Source: Mesorhabditis belari
Lineage: Eukaryota; Nematoda; Chromadorea; Rhabditida; Rhabditidae
Assembly (NCBI GenBank): GCA_958450365.1
Contig: CAUEEP010000736.1
Coordinates: 1,795,501-1,859,500, forward strand
Direction of reading: 5' to 3'
Length of the DNA stretch: 64,000 nucleotides
Positions within the stretch are counted from its first letter, which is position 1. Each line of letters starts with the position of its first letter. A model generated the notes under the pieces. That model was not told the origin of the DNA, did not search any database, and saw only the letters and a list, made by a program, of their open reading frames with translations. Shown here piece after piece: positions 43,251 to 55,003 of the stretch. The translations under genes were made by a program, and so were the position numbers.

Positions 43251-43790
43251 TATACAATAAAAACTTGAAATGATAAAGAATTCATGAAGTTTAATGATTT
43301 GAATGAGGTCAATGGCTTTGTTTTTGTGCCCAACTCTCTGAATCCCTTCATTTCGATGATTTGCAGAAGGACATTTGTAATGATCCCCTCATCCTTCTCA
43401 TCAGATTTATCTCGTTTTTGTTGCTCTCTTTGTTGTTAGGTGTTCAATGGTTGATCCAAGGTCATTTTCTTTACATGCTTTCAAATGGGGTCTCTGTTAT
43501 GAATCCACCAGAGTTTCGCGCTTTTACCAGACAATCTGAAGCCGAAATTTTCTTTTGTTTGTTTTTTTGAGTATTTCTTTAAGTCGCCTTGGTTTAAGAA
43601 TTAGTCTAAGATCCTATTTTTGAGATCACTTTTGTTGTTTACTGTTCAAAAATCGGATCCAGCTAGGTAAAAGCTTGCGTCTAATTCTAGCCTTACCGCC
43701 TGGCCTGACCTAGCTTACAAACTTTGTAGGTCAGCTAGACTTGTTAGACAGCTAGACTTGTTAGACAGCTAGACTTGTTAGACAGCTAGA
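43251..43790. other. Possible orphan exon region
   Basis: An open frame at 43361-43570 begins MQKDICNDP and has a hydrophobic Leu/Phe run, which could be a relic of a signal-peptide exon for the downstream cuticlin. No matching donor could be confirmed. Confidence 0.25.
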
Positions 43791-44150
43791 CTTGTTGGCC
43801 AGCTAGACTTGCTTGGCCAGCTAGACTTGCTTGGCCAGCTAGACTTGCTTGGCCAGCTAGACTTGCTTGGCCAGCTAGACTTGCTTGGCCAGCTAGACTT
43901 GCTTGGCCAGCTAGACTTGCTTGGCCAGCTAGACTTGCTTGGCCAGCTAGACTTGCTTGGCCAGCTAGACTTGCTTGGCCAGCTAGACTTGCTTGGCCAG
44001 CTAGACTTGCTTGGCCAGCTAGACTTGCTTGGCCAGCTAGACTTGCTTGGCCAGCTAGACTTGCTTGGCCAGCTAGACTTGCTTGGCCAGCTAGACTTGC
44101 TTGGCCAGCTAGACTTGCTTGGCCAGCCTAGACTTGCTTGGCCAGCTAGA
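43728..44150 (+). repeat. Minisatellite (18-bp unit)
   Basis: About 20 copies of GCCAGCTAGACTTGCTTG, nearly identical, preceded by a few diverged copies. Because 18 is a multiple of three, both strands stay open and give fake repeat proteins. Confidence 0.95.
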
Positions 44151-45939
44151 TTTTGTACCATTGCTACTTCTACAACTTCTATTCTCTTTCATCTCACTCA
44201 CAACTCACTCAATTCCATTGCCAAATTACCTAATGTTAGTTATTCGATCTTTTCATGTTCACACCGATAAACATGGTTCTCTTTCATCAAGGAAATAAGG
44301 AGAAAAGAGGATATTTGGTGTTCCATCTAAAGAAATCCGATCCCAAAATGGTTCCAGGGTACAGGTAGTGAAGAGAAAGGGTTAGAGGGAAGATTGTTGA
44401 CTCTGTTGAAAGGTGCTTTGTCTGCTAGGTGAAAGCAATATGACATTGGATATGGGAGGAAGAGGGAAACGGACTCTCTCAGACTTACAACCTCTTGCTG
44501 ACAGCCAACTATAGAGAATTAACTTTTAAATGGAGTTACACGAGTCACTTTCAACATTAAACTCATTTCATGCTCTGCATTCAAAAGTTTTTAACGAAAT
44601 ATTTTCACGAAACTATTTAGATTCAAGTTTCTCAAGTTGCTTTTCAATTTTATAACTTTTAGATTTCAGGTAAAAATAACAATTTTAAAAAAGAAGAAAA
44701 GAAAAAGAGGAAAAAAAATTTTCTATTTAATCAGCAAACAGCTTTGATTACAATTGTTGAATAAACTTTACATCCCTCCAATCTTAAGCCTGATTCTATT
44801 CTTACAAAAAGTTCTTTCAAGCTTTTCTTGAATATGTAATCTGTGATGATTTTGTTTTGTGTTTAAAAAAATGTACTTATTTTCATTGATTTCAGTGTAA
44901 AAATTCATAAATATGTTTACCAAAAGAAGATTTTAAGCCGTTAAGCTAATGAATCTTTAAGAAAGTTGAACTTTAAAGCTTAAAAGAATTCGGGAAGTTT
45001 TTTTAAAAAATTAGGTTTGATTAACTTAATTAACTAATAAAAAAATCTTTTTTTTTTTTTTTTCTGAAATTATTGAGGAGAGAAAGGTGGAGAAGAAAGA
45101 AAGAACTCATCCCACCAAAGTCATTCACTGGTATTAGGCATGAGTCAAAGCTAAAGTATAATTAGGGTTAGAGGGAACAAAAAAGTAAAAATCTTTTGAT
45201 TCCAATCTTTTCTCTCAATTTTCTATTTAATCAGCAATCAGCTTTGATTACAATTGGATTAGCAGATTGTTGAATAAAGGAAAGCTTTGGTAAACAAGAA
45301 ACTTGTTCAGATGTTAGTTGGAAACTATTCAAGACAATCATCAACTAAGCAACTCTTTATTAGCAATTCAATTCCTGAATTCTTTGAGCTGACCTTTGAT
45401 TTTGAGTATTCAAGCCGTGAAGCTGATGAATCTTTAAAAAGTTGAACTTTCACTGAGTCACTGAGACCGTTTACAGGTTGGTTTTGAAGTTTAAAAGAAT
45501 TCGGAAGTTTCTGTGGTTTACTGAAGTATTTTGAATATTGAGTATTCAAGTAATTGAGTACGAGTAATTCATTTTGAATAATGAGTATTCGAAAAGCAAA
45601 GGTCATTGGAACACATTGAAAGTGACTCTTCGTTAATCCATCAGAGTTCAAAAATAGCTTTTAACTTCCAAAACCAGTTCAAAGTCCTCTCTGGCAAACC
45701 TCTGGCAAATTTCTTTCTTCACTTCTCTTTAATTCAAATACTTAACGTTTAACATTGACACATTCCTGTCTGACACATATTCGTTCGCCTGGGAATTGTC
45801 ACCTGAGGTCGGGGATTTTTTGTCGAAAAAAATTTTCCCGGTTTTTTTAAAAAAACATTGTTGTCGTGTTAATATAAAGATTTGACTGCCCGCACTAGGA
45901 TCACAACCTCTCCACATTTACTAGGCAGAAGTGTGTTGC

Positions 45940-46010
45940 CGTGTACTCCGAGGCCGGGCTGGGGCGCGGGGGGGGGAGGGGGCGACCACGACCTTTTCTG
46001 GGCCCGCGCG
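45940..46010. other. GC-rich island with long G runs
   Basis: GGGCTGGGGCGC followed by nine G residues, AGGGGG and GCGACC stands in otherwise AT-rich DNA. It fits a G-quadruplex pattern. It may also be a low-quality stretch. Confidence 0.5.
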
Positions 46011-46960
46011 TGTTAAATAAGCTTTAAATACCTGAAATTTTTCTGTAAAGAAATTGGATAAAAAATTTGATTAAAAAACTAATAAAATGGTTTTTAAATT
46101 AATTTAAAATAAAGAACAAGGTTCTTTATCTTTAAATTCTTTAATTCTTTAGTTCTTTAGCTAAGGAACAAGTTAAGGACTTGACAAGCTGTCCTTAACT
46201 TGTTCTTGATGTAAAAATAACTTAAAAATTTCATATCTCTTTACCCAATCGCCAATTCTTTCACAAAAGATTGACCAAATGTTGTTGAAAGACTCATTGA
46301 AGCAATCGGTAATTCAGCGTTGACTTGTAATTCTTTCTTGTATTCTTTTCCTCAAGGCTTCGGACATTTCCTTTTTCCTTATTTCTCAATTTATACTTTA
46401 GAAAGTCTTTTTCTTCAACTTCACGCTTCCTGACTCCTTTTGTCCACACTTTGGCAAATTTTTCGCGATCTTTTCACTTTCTTGACTAGTCCATTTACTG
46501 TAGTTGACATGAAAGTTTTAAGAAATTTTACATTTTGAACAGTTAACTGTTGTGCGTTTAAGTTCTTCAGCAACATTTAGACAATTCAAATTCAAATTCA
46601 CTTTCTTGACGAGTCCATTTACTGTAGTTGACATCAAGTTTTAAGAAAACTTTACATTTTGAACTGATAATAAGATGACGAGTAATTACTGCTTTATCGT
46701 ATTTTGAATTGTCTAAATGTTGCTGAAGAACTTAAACGCATTTAACTGTTCAAAATGTAAGTGCGTTTAAGTTCTTCAGCAACATTTAGACAATTCAAAA
46801 TTCAAATTCACTCTCTTGACTAGTCCATTTACTGTAGTTGACATGCAAGTTTTAAGAAAACTTTACATTTTGAACAGTTAAATGCGTTTAAGTTCTTCAG
46901 CAACATTTAGACAATTCAAAATACGATAAAGCAGTAATTATTCTTCATCTTATTATCAGA

Positions 46961-47185
46961 ATGTTTTCCTTTTTGTCCAAAAATATCGAAATTTGTTCTT
47001 TATCTCTTCAGATTTTGGATTGTTTTGTTGTTATTCTTGTTCTTTTATCATTCAACCTATCCCATTCTTTCGTTCCGCTTCCTGGACTTTACATCCCTCC
47101 AATCTTAAGCCTGATTCCATTCTTACAAAAACAAACCTTGACCTCGAATCATTCCTTTCAATCACTTCTTGAATCATTGCCATAA
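46961..47185 (+). CDS. Candidate 5' exon of the cuticlin gene
   Basis: Begins MFSFLSKNIEICSLSL and continues with a strongly hydrophobic run, which could be a signal peptide. The frame closes after 74 codons. I could not find a donor that joins it in phase to the ZP exons, so this is tentative. Confidence 0.3.
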   Translation: MFSFLSKNIEICSLSLQILDCFVVILVLLSFNLSHSFVPLPGLYIPPILSLIPFLQKQTLTSNHSFQSLLESLP

Positions 47186-47926
47186 CATGAATATTTGTTT
47201 GATCTTGAATTGGAAAACAAATCATTCATTAAGTCAACAAATTCAGTAAGTCCAACTGCAGATATTGTTCTGGAATTCGAATGAAATTCACTTTCTGCTT
47301 TTCTTTATGTAATCTGTGATGATTTTGTTTTGTGTTTAAAAATTGTACTTATTTTCATTGATTTCAGTGTTAAAAATTAGCAAATATGTTTACCAAAAGA
47401 AGATTCTCAAAGAAATTGCTCTTCTAAAGAAGATTTTAAACTTTACATCCCTCCAATCTTAAGCCAATCCATTCTAACATCAAACCTTGACCTCGAATCA
47501 TTTCTTTCAATCACTTCTTGAATCATTGCCATAACATGAATATTTGTTTGATCTTGAATTGGAAAACAAATCATTCATTAAGTCAACAAATTCAGTAAGT
47601 CCAACTGCAGTAAGTCCAAATTCAGTAAGTCCAATCCAACTGTCCTGGAATTCGAATGAAATTCACTTTAAACTTTTATATGTTTTATGATAATCTTTCT
47701 ATATTCTATATTTTATCTAAAATAATTTTTCAGCTTGCTGAAAGAAAGGAAATCCAAGGAAATTCACTGCAATTCGGAGGACATTGAATTAGAGTTTGAG
47801 TCACTGAGACCAAGTCCAGCCCAATATGCGATTATTACTACGATCATTGATCCTATTCCTACTATCGCCTATATTGAAAGTAACATTTTCATCTACATTT
47901 TGATCTCATCCATTCAATTTTCTTAG

Positions 47927-50900
47927 GCTTTCTCATATCTGGATAACCAAATAATTGGAAATCCAAGGATTCACTGCAATTCGGAGGACATTGAATTAGA
48001 GTTTGAGTCACTGAGACAGTTTACAGGTTGGTTTTGAAGCTAAAAAGAAATCTAAAGTTTCTGTAGTTTACTGAAGCAGATATCTAGATAAGAGAAGTCT
48101 CAAAAATTCATAAATTTCAGGAAAAGTCTATGTAAAAGGCAGTTACAATAAGCCGGAATGTCGAGTCGACTACAGTAAAAGGTCGAAAGATGGGAAACCG
48201 ACTGGTGGGATTCGGCTGAATCATGGAGCTTGTAATATGGATAGGCAGAGAATGGTAGGCCATTGCAAGAGGCGTAAGAGTCAGACAAGGTTACAGTAAA
48301 GACAGACAAGGTTACGGTAAAGACAGACAGTCAGCCAGACAGTCAGCCAGGCAGTCAGCCAGCCAGGCAGTCAGCCAGACAGTCAGCTAGGCAGTTAGCC
48401 AGACAGTCAGCCAGACAATCAGCCAGACACACAGCCGAGCAGTCAGCCGGGCAGCCAGCCAGGCAGTCAGCCAGCCAGGCAGTCAGCCAGACAGTCAGCT
48501 AGGCAGTTAGCCAGACAGTCAGCCAGACAATCAGCCAGACACACAGCCAAGCAGTCAGCCAGGCAGTCAGCCAGCCAGGCAGTCAGCCAGCCAGCCAGGC
48601 AGTTAGCCAGCCAGGCAGTCAGCCAGGCAGTCAGCCAGACAGTCAGTCAAACAGTCAGCCAGACTTTAATCAGTCATACAGGCCTAATTTTTGACCCAAC
48701 CTTGTCTCACTGATCTGGAAAAATAGCTTTTAAAGAACTTTGATTTAAAGTATCAATTACTAGATCACTCCTGATGGAATGATGTTCTCAACAGTTCTTG
48801 TCATCAGTTTTCATCCAGTAAGTTAAACCCCAAAACCCTAAGACAATTCTTTTTTTTTAGCTCTTTGTAACAAAGGTCGATCGAGCTTATCATATAAAAT
48901 GTATGTATAAAGAGATGTCACATACTGTTACAGCATCGTTGGATGTTAGGTATGACTACTTTTACATTTCGTTTATGCAATTGGAATCACTGAGTATTGA
49001 GAAATCCGGTTTTGTCATGGGGATTTTTTCCTTTTTTTTGTGGGAAAGCCTTAGCTGTGTGTCAAAATACTCCCCAAATCCCTCATCGATCCCCATTTTG
49101 ATTGCATAACTCTCGCTTTCAATACTTTCACTTCTATTTTTGCATAATCTATGCTTAATCCTTGTTGAAAACTATCTGAATAACATGAATAAACACAAGC
49201 AAAGATGAAGATCGATATTTTGATGCTCTTTTTAATAAGGTATCATTTAAAGTCGCTTAACTTAAGTTAAACTTAAAGCTGAACTACAGTACCCTTTACT
49301 TAGCTGTAATCTACAATACTACAGTGTCCAGTTAAATGTTAACTGTAACCTACAGTACCCCCAATAACTTGCTACAGCCATTTAACTGTAAACTTTAGGC
49401 GAAATGTAAACTATAGTACTTCTTGACTTACCAGTATCTTTAATTTATCTATACCTTTAGCCCATTACCAACCGAACCTTTATACATGGATATGCCAATG
49501 CCAACTTGTACTTACACAATACGAAAAGATACAATTGATGGACAAATTCTTCGTTACGCTCGAGTTGGTGATCAGGTCGTGCATCGATGGGAGTGTGATT
49601 CTGGTGAGCTTTAAAAAAAAGCTTTAAAGCTTCAAGAGCTAACAAGCTTCAAGAGCTCAAAAGCTTCAAGAGCTAACAAGCTTCAAGAGCTCAAAAGCTT
49701 CAAGAGCTAACAAGCTTCAAGAGCTAACAAGCTTCAAGAGCTAACAAGCTTTAAGAGCTAACAAGCTTTAAGAGCTAACAAGCTTCAAAAGCTAGCAAGC
49801 TTCAAGAGCTAACAAGCTTGAAGAGCTTTAAAAACCTTCAAGAGCTTTAAAAAACAATTCACATATAGCTTTTTTTTGAGCAGAAAAAACAATGATCTTC
49901 TCTATAAAGCTTTAGAGCAATATGGAGTGCTTGTCCATAGCTGTTATGTCGAGGATGGACAAGGAGAGAAGCAGTTGATCATTGATGAGCATGGGTTAGT
50001 CTTTGGGTTTTTTTTTGAGGTTTTAATGTAATCCTTGTAGTTGTCACACTGATCGAATTCTTCTTGGTGATCCGACTTATGTAGAAGCTTTAAACATGGC
50101 CTATCGAGAATCATTTGTTTTCAAATTTGCCGATAGAGTCGCTGTACGATTTCAATGTGAGATTCGTCTTTGTCTAAAAGAGGAACAAGGATGTGATGGG
50201 GTTACAGTAAGTGGATAGATAGAAGATCGATTTATTCAATCTTTAGCCACCAATTTGTTTTGATATGAATCATCGACATGTGAGCGAGTTTGAGAACGAG
50301 ATTACGAATAATACGGTAATTAGAGAGAAGTTGAAGGCTGAAGGCTTTTTTTAGTTGATACGAAAGAGGAGAAAAGCTGGAGGTTTTGTGAAAGACGCTG
50401 ATTTGATCTCACAAACGCTTTATGTTTTAGAAGCTGATGATTCAAATGGTAAGCTTTTACAAATATTGGGTTGGTGAATTGAAAACTGCCGGCTATTGTC
50501 ATATGTGACAGTTTGAGCACTTTCTTCAAAAGAAACCCATTCTGGTGTCAATGGAAAAGTTGTAGAGAATCAAAAATCAAGCTTATATCCAAATTTTCAG
50601 AACGATTCAAAAACTGGTTTTCAAGAAATGCCAAATTTACGAAACTTTCACGAAACTTGCATTTTAAGCGAAACTACTAAGTGTATCTTTTTGGAAATTC
50701 GGCTATAAGCCTAATTTTTGATTCTCTACAACTTTTCTATTGACACCAAAATGGGTTTCTTTTGAAGAAAGTGCTCAAACTGGGACATTGGGACGTCTCC
50801 AGTCCTCGATTTTTGAGTCTCACGCTTGTCTCAAACACTTGTACTGGGAGTTGCTGGATAGCAAGACGACCGTTAATGCAATCAAATACAGTGGACAGTT

Positions 50901-51550
50901 GGGAAGTTCTGGATCATGAGTAATGAGCCTGGAGAAGAATAGGCCCTCCAAGTCAAAGATCGTTCTCATCCACGACAACGCGCGCCTTGATATTGCAAAA
51001 CTGACTCGCTCTAAAATAAATAGCCTTGTTTGGGAACTTTTGGCGCATTCCCCATACAGTCCGGACCTCTCCCCTTTTGATTAATATTTATTCTGGATCA
51101 TGAGTAATGAGCTTGCGGGAGAACACTTCGATTCGGAAGAAGCAGTGAAAAATTGGCTTTGAAAGTTTTTCGATTCAAAACCAAAATCCTACTACGAAAG
51201 AGGAATCCGCAAATTGCCTGTAAAATGGGCAGAAGTCGTCAATAATAATGGAAATTATTTGGAATAAATTCATGGTTTTATGTTGAAGAAATTTTAGTTC
51301 AAAGTCCGGCAGCTTTCAATTCACCAACCCAATAGTTTAAGAGCTTTAGCCTAATCCTAACTGTTTCTAAAACTCATTCTTAGATAACAACAATACCGAG
51401 ATTGCTGTTCCTGAAGCTCTGCACAGTGGTCAGGGGATTTGTATTGGAATTGGAGCTTTTACTGTACTCGCCACTTCACTCACAATAATTCTTCTCCTTT
51501 TAACTTCATTGGCTGTCTACATGTTGATCATGAGGGTTTCCAGGTTTTAA
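47927..51550 (+). CDS. Cuticlin-like ZP-domain membrane protein
   Basis: Exons 47927-48026, 48121-48254, 48764-48817, 48861-48949, 49461-49603, 49916-49994, 50041-50206, 50247-50315, 50355-50448 and 51384-51550 join in phase. The product has a ZP domain: PRIHCNSEDIELEFES, then VYVKGSYNKPECRV, VTKVDRAYHIKCMY, GVLVHSCYVEDGQG and FKFADRVAVRFQCEI. It then has a basic furin-type site (IRKRRK), a short linker and a C-terminal transmembrane helix (TVLATSLTIILLLL region). This is the standard layout of nematode cuticlins, which are cut from the membrane and polymerise in the cuticle. The 5' end, with signal peptide, is unresolved because the upstream region is scrambled. Two introns hold minisatellites and one holds a mariner. 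Confidence 0.9.
48281..48665 (+). repeat. Minisatellite near a 5' splice site (CAGTCAGC)
   Basis: Variable units of 8-12 bases (CAGTCAGCCAGG and CAGTCAGCCAGA) fill the intron after the exon ending at 48254. The first related copies, built on GTCAGACAAGGTTAC, begin about 26 bases behind the donor. Confidence 0.92.
49110..49440. other. Cuticlin intron, no gene
   Basis: AT-rich intron sequence with several TACAGTA and CTGTAA motifs; nothing else recognised. Confidence 0.5.
49620..49860 (+). repeat. Minisatellite near a 5' splice site (17-bp unit)
   Basis: Repeats of CTTCAAGAGCTAACAAG, about 13 copies. The array starts some 15 bases behind the donor at 49604. Confidence 0.93.
50508..50792. mobile_element. 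Hairpin element, family B (copy 2), nested in mariner
   Basis: Arms of about 85 bases, from CAGTTTGAGCACTTTCTTC to the complement GAAGAAAGTGCTCAAACTG, with a 100-base centre. Related to 18985-19440 by the shared GAGCACTTTCTTC and CTATTGACA segments. Confidence 0.82.
50820..51268 (+). pseudogene. Mariner transposase 3' remnant
   Basis: LIHDNARLDIAKLT, then YSPDLSPFD-stop-YLFW, GEHFDSEEAVKNWL-stop and GIRKLPVKWAEVV are the C-terminal blocks of a mariner transposase. In-frame stops follow the third catalytic Asp. The N-terminal half is lost and a segment (GGATCATGAGTAATGAGC) is duplicated at 50912 and 51097. Confidence 0.85.
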
Positions 51551-52400
51551 CTTTTAAAAGCTATCTAAAGAATCTTTACTGTAAGGCTAACTCGTACGGC
51601 GTACAGTATGGCTACTACACTAGCCCCATATGCCAGTATGCTAGTATTCCAAGCTATTTAGGAAAGTATAGGATCTAAAGTTCATCTAAAAATCTAAAGA
51701 TCTAGCCTTAACAAGAATTTGACTGTAGAACTTGTAAATCTTTAAAACTTGAAATTTCAGGACCAAAGCCCAAGCCATCTATCAATCTTGATCTTCAATT
51801 TCTTCAAAGATTTCCTATCACTTTTAAATACGGATACTCGGGTACTGTGCAATCTTTCTTGAGCTTTAAAATATTTTTGAGATCATGTGCATTTTTATAA
51901 AATAATTCATTTCTTAAATCATCTCATTTCTCTGTCTTGATTCTTCAATATTTTGGTGGCCATTTATTTCTTTTTTTTCTTTCAACGCCTGTCGTTTTTT
52001 TCGAAAAGGTGTATGGATTTTTTGTTTTGTAAATTATAAATAAATATTTAAATTGAAAAGTGATATCTCAATTGCTTAAAATAAGCTAATCGATAAGATT
52101 TTAAAAAATCAAAAAAAATCACATACTCTTAAGAAATCGAAAACTTTAATGTTGTTGAGTGATTCAAAAACAACACAGCTTTTCTTGCTTTTCAAAGAAA
52201 TCGAAAACAACACAGCTTTTCTTGCTAAAGCTTTATGAATGAGTCAAACAAAATGAAATGGTTCAAAGAGTCATCTTTTGCCGTTGATACAAATTGCTAG
52301 CGTGCAACTTACCAATGACTAACTAAAGTTATGCATTTCCTTTCAGAATTCAGTTTTGTTAACTTCATCAAATTCAATATCTCTACAATCACTTCTCTTT
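51551..52400. other. 3' flank of cuticlin gene, no further gene
   Basis: AT-rich. An exon-like piece at about 51763-51840 (ending GGGTACTG) lies between an acceptor and a possible donor, but no frame links it to a known product. Confidence 0.35.
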
Positions 52401-52404
52401 TATA

Positions 52405-52785
<381 letters not shown>

Positions 52786-53152
52786 GAGGTAGTTTTTCTT
52801 TAAACCTGTGTTTTGTTTTGTTTTGTTTCCAAATTCTCCATTCCCGACGAGCAAAGTTCAGAGAATTTCCACGAAGCAAAGTTCTCTTTGCGAACTCTCT
52901 GATAAGTGATACCAGACTCGAAATTTGAAAGCTCCTCAGAAATGTCTTTTCAAAGTTTTTTCAAATTTTGAAAAATCTATCTTGACAACCACGACACAAT
53001 TTCGCCATTTATTATCTTTTTCGAGAATCTGTGGTGTGATCAGCCGCCTCTTTTTTGTTCGAAGCTTTTTTTGTTCATCGGGCTGAGAAAATAAAGAGTG
53101 GCTAAAGCATTCTCATAGTTTTCTCACAAAATTGTTATCATTTGCCTAGATC

Positions 53153-53228
53153 AATCGGATGATTCGCTTTGTTTTCCCAATGAAGAAGTTGATGAAATTT
53201 CTATTGTTGTAACAGTAAACAGTTGAGA
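53153..53228 (+). other. Possible orphan terminal exon
   Basis: After a TGCCTAG acceptor the sequence reads DQSDDSLCFPNEEVDEISIV and then stops at a TGA. Its codon use and acidic content look coding. No upstream partner exon could be named; it could be an alternative 3' end of the cuticlin gene. Confidence 0.3.
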
Positions 53229-55003
53229 GTGCTAATACTTTTTTGCCTTTCTTTTTCCCCTTTAGTATTTTATTGATAATGATGAGATATGCTAAAATAA
53301 GCTAGAGTAAGTCTGTTAAAGTAAAGTGGCTTTAGTGGCCTCAAAACTTACACTTTCTGGCACAGTTGGTTCTCAATTTATCGCTGTAAAATGAGAAATG
53401 TTAGGAAAGGTGTTTTTATTGAGCACAAAGAGCAGCCAAAACAAAACTAATAGATGACTTGTACCATTTGAAAAGAAAAGAGTAAAGTTCTGAAGGTTTT
53501 ATCGTTTTATTGGATGAGCTAACTTTGTAAAGTCTCTCAAAATTGTCTTCCTAGTCTTCTCTCTTTTAGATCGTCCTTGTCCTCCATTCCATCCCTATAC
53601 GCAATATCGATTTTTCCATGTCCAACGCACTGTATACCTCTTTTTCCCTTCAAATTTCCCTTGTCTTTACCAGAATAACAATTTCTAGCCAGTTATATGA
53701 TTTTCCATAAAATTTTCTCCTAAAAATCCTCATTTAGTTGTTTCAAAAGAATTTTTTCCAATTTTGAGTCATATCCCTTTTATTTCTTTATTTGAATACC
53801 CGTGACTCATCAAAAAGAATTTGAAAAAAAGAGCTGAATGTTTTGAAATCTCCTCAACAGCAAGAATTTTGTATCCAAATCGTTTTCAAATATTTTCCTA
53901 TCGTTTCTAGAGATCAGTTCCCCATTGGCGATAGACTCATTAATCTGGATTAAAAGAAAAAACCCGAAAAAGCAATCACCATGGGAGCCTGTGAGGGAAA
54001 TTAGCAGCCAGTAAATGCCTTTTTTTTAAAGTAATAAGCTTTATGAAGATTCTAGAAACTAAAAAGTTAAACTTTTGTTTTAAAACTTCGGAAAAACCGT
54101 TAAAAACACAGCTCTTGTCTTTCTAAATGACAACAAATTTATCTCCTACCGTACTTTTTAATTTGTCGGTTTTGAGGATATGCAGTTGAGCTTTACTTCC
54201 TATTTAAAGGAAAAGTTTTGGTTTAAATTCTAGTCTTTGATGCTCTTTTTATCTAAATTGATCACTACTACCATTTTTGTTAGATTTTATCGGTGCTAAT
54301 ACACTTGGGAATCAAATAAATCAAAGCTCATTTTCTCTCTCAACCTTGGATAATAGCTACAATTTTAGGTAAAAATCTTTTTGTTAGCTCGATCTTGGCA
54401 TTAAATAACCTGTGCATGCATATTGATCTCGTCTTATATTAAAATTTTACCAAAGCTGAGTTCTCTTAAATTTCTAATTTAAGAAAAGATCAATACGTGT
54501 GCATATTTTGTCTCATACTAAGGTTGAGCTACCAGTAAGAAGGTTTACAAGTTACAAGCTTATTATAACATTTGCAATGTTACAAGAATGGAAAAAAAGA
54601 AAATGAGCTAAACAGTTTAAATACAAACTTGACTCCCAAGTGCATTAAACCATTTTATCCATATCCTAATCGTTTTTTATCATTGACCTTGCCAAATACC
54701 CCAAGGGAATACCGAAAGATGCTCTGTAGACTGACTTGTCGCTCTCTTTTTATCTTTCTAAGGGATAGTGCGTGCTCTGTCTGTTCTATGCGAATGGACT
54801 CCGCGTATTCCCCCAAAGGCCGCTCTCCATCCTATCGATCCACGTGCCTCCCAAATTTCCCCTTTCTCTCACCCCTTTTCCCTTGACAACAATAACTCTA
54901 CTCCCGAAAGCTTTTCCTATTCGATGCAAATTTGATTTTCTTTTCGTTTGGTTTTGCTCTTTTGTTTTAGGGTTTTTAGTTTTTCTAAATCTTTGAATTC
55001 AGG
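53229..55003. other. Intergenic and upstream region of SLC49 gene
   Basis: No gene recognised. Short open frames at 54572-54996 overlap and have no domain. The region ends in TTGAATTCAG immediately before the next start, a likely trans-splice acceptor. Confidence 0.5.

Larger units (their letters stand above)
44735..47930. repeat. Scrambled partial duplications upstream of the cuticlin gene
   Basis: Several blocks occur two or more times. CTTTACATCCCTCCAATC is at 44769, 47088 and 47438. AATCATTGCCATAACATG is at 47172 and 47522. GTTTACAGGTTGGTTTTG, an exon end with donor, is at 45470 and 48019. A 60-base exon piece encoding IHCNSEDIELEFESLR is at 47752 and 47964. TTAAGTTCTTCAGCAACA repeats, direct and inverted, fill 46550-46920. 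These look like broken copies of the 5' end of the ZP gene. Confidence 0.8.
50464..51334 (+). mobile_element. Mariner element with nested MITE, in cuticlin intron
   Basis: Terminal inverted repeats TTGGGTTGGTGAATTGAAAA and complement are flanked by TA on both sides. About 870 bp remain. The inside holds a family B hairpin (50508-50792) and the 3' part of a mariner transposase. Confidence 0.92.
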
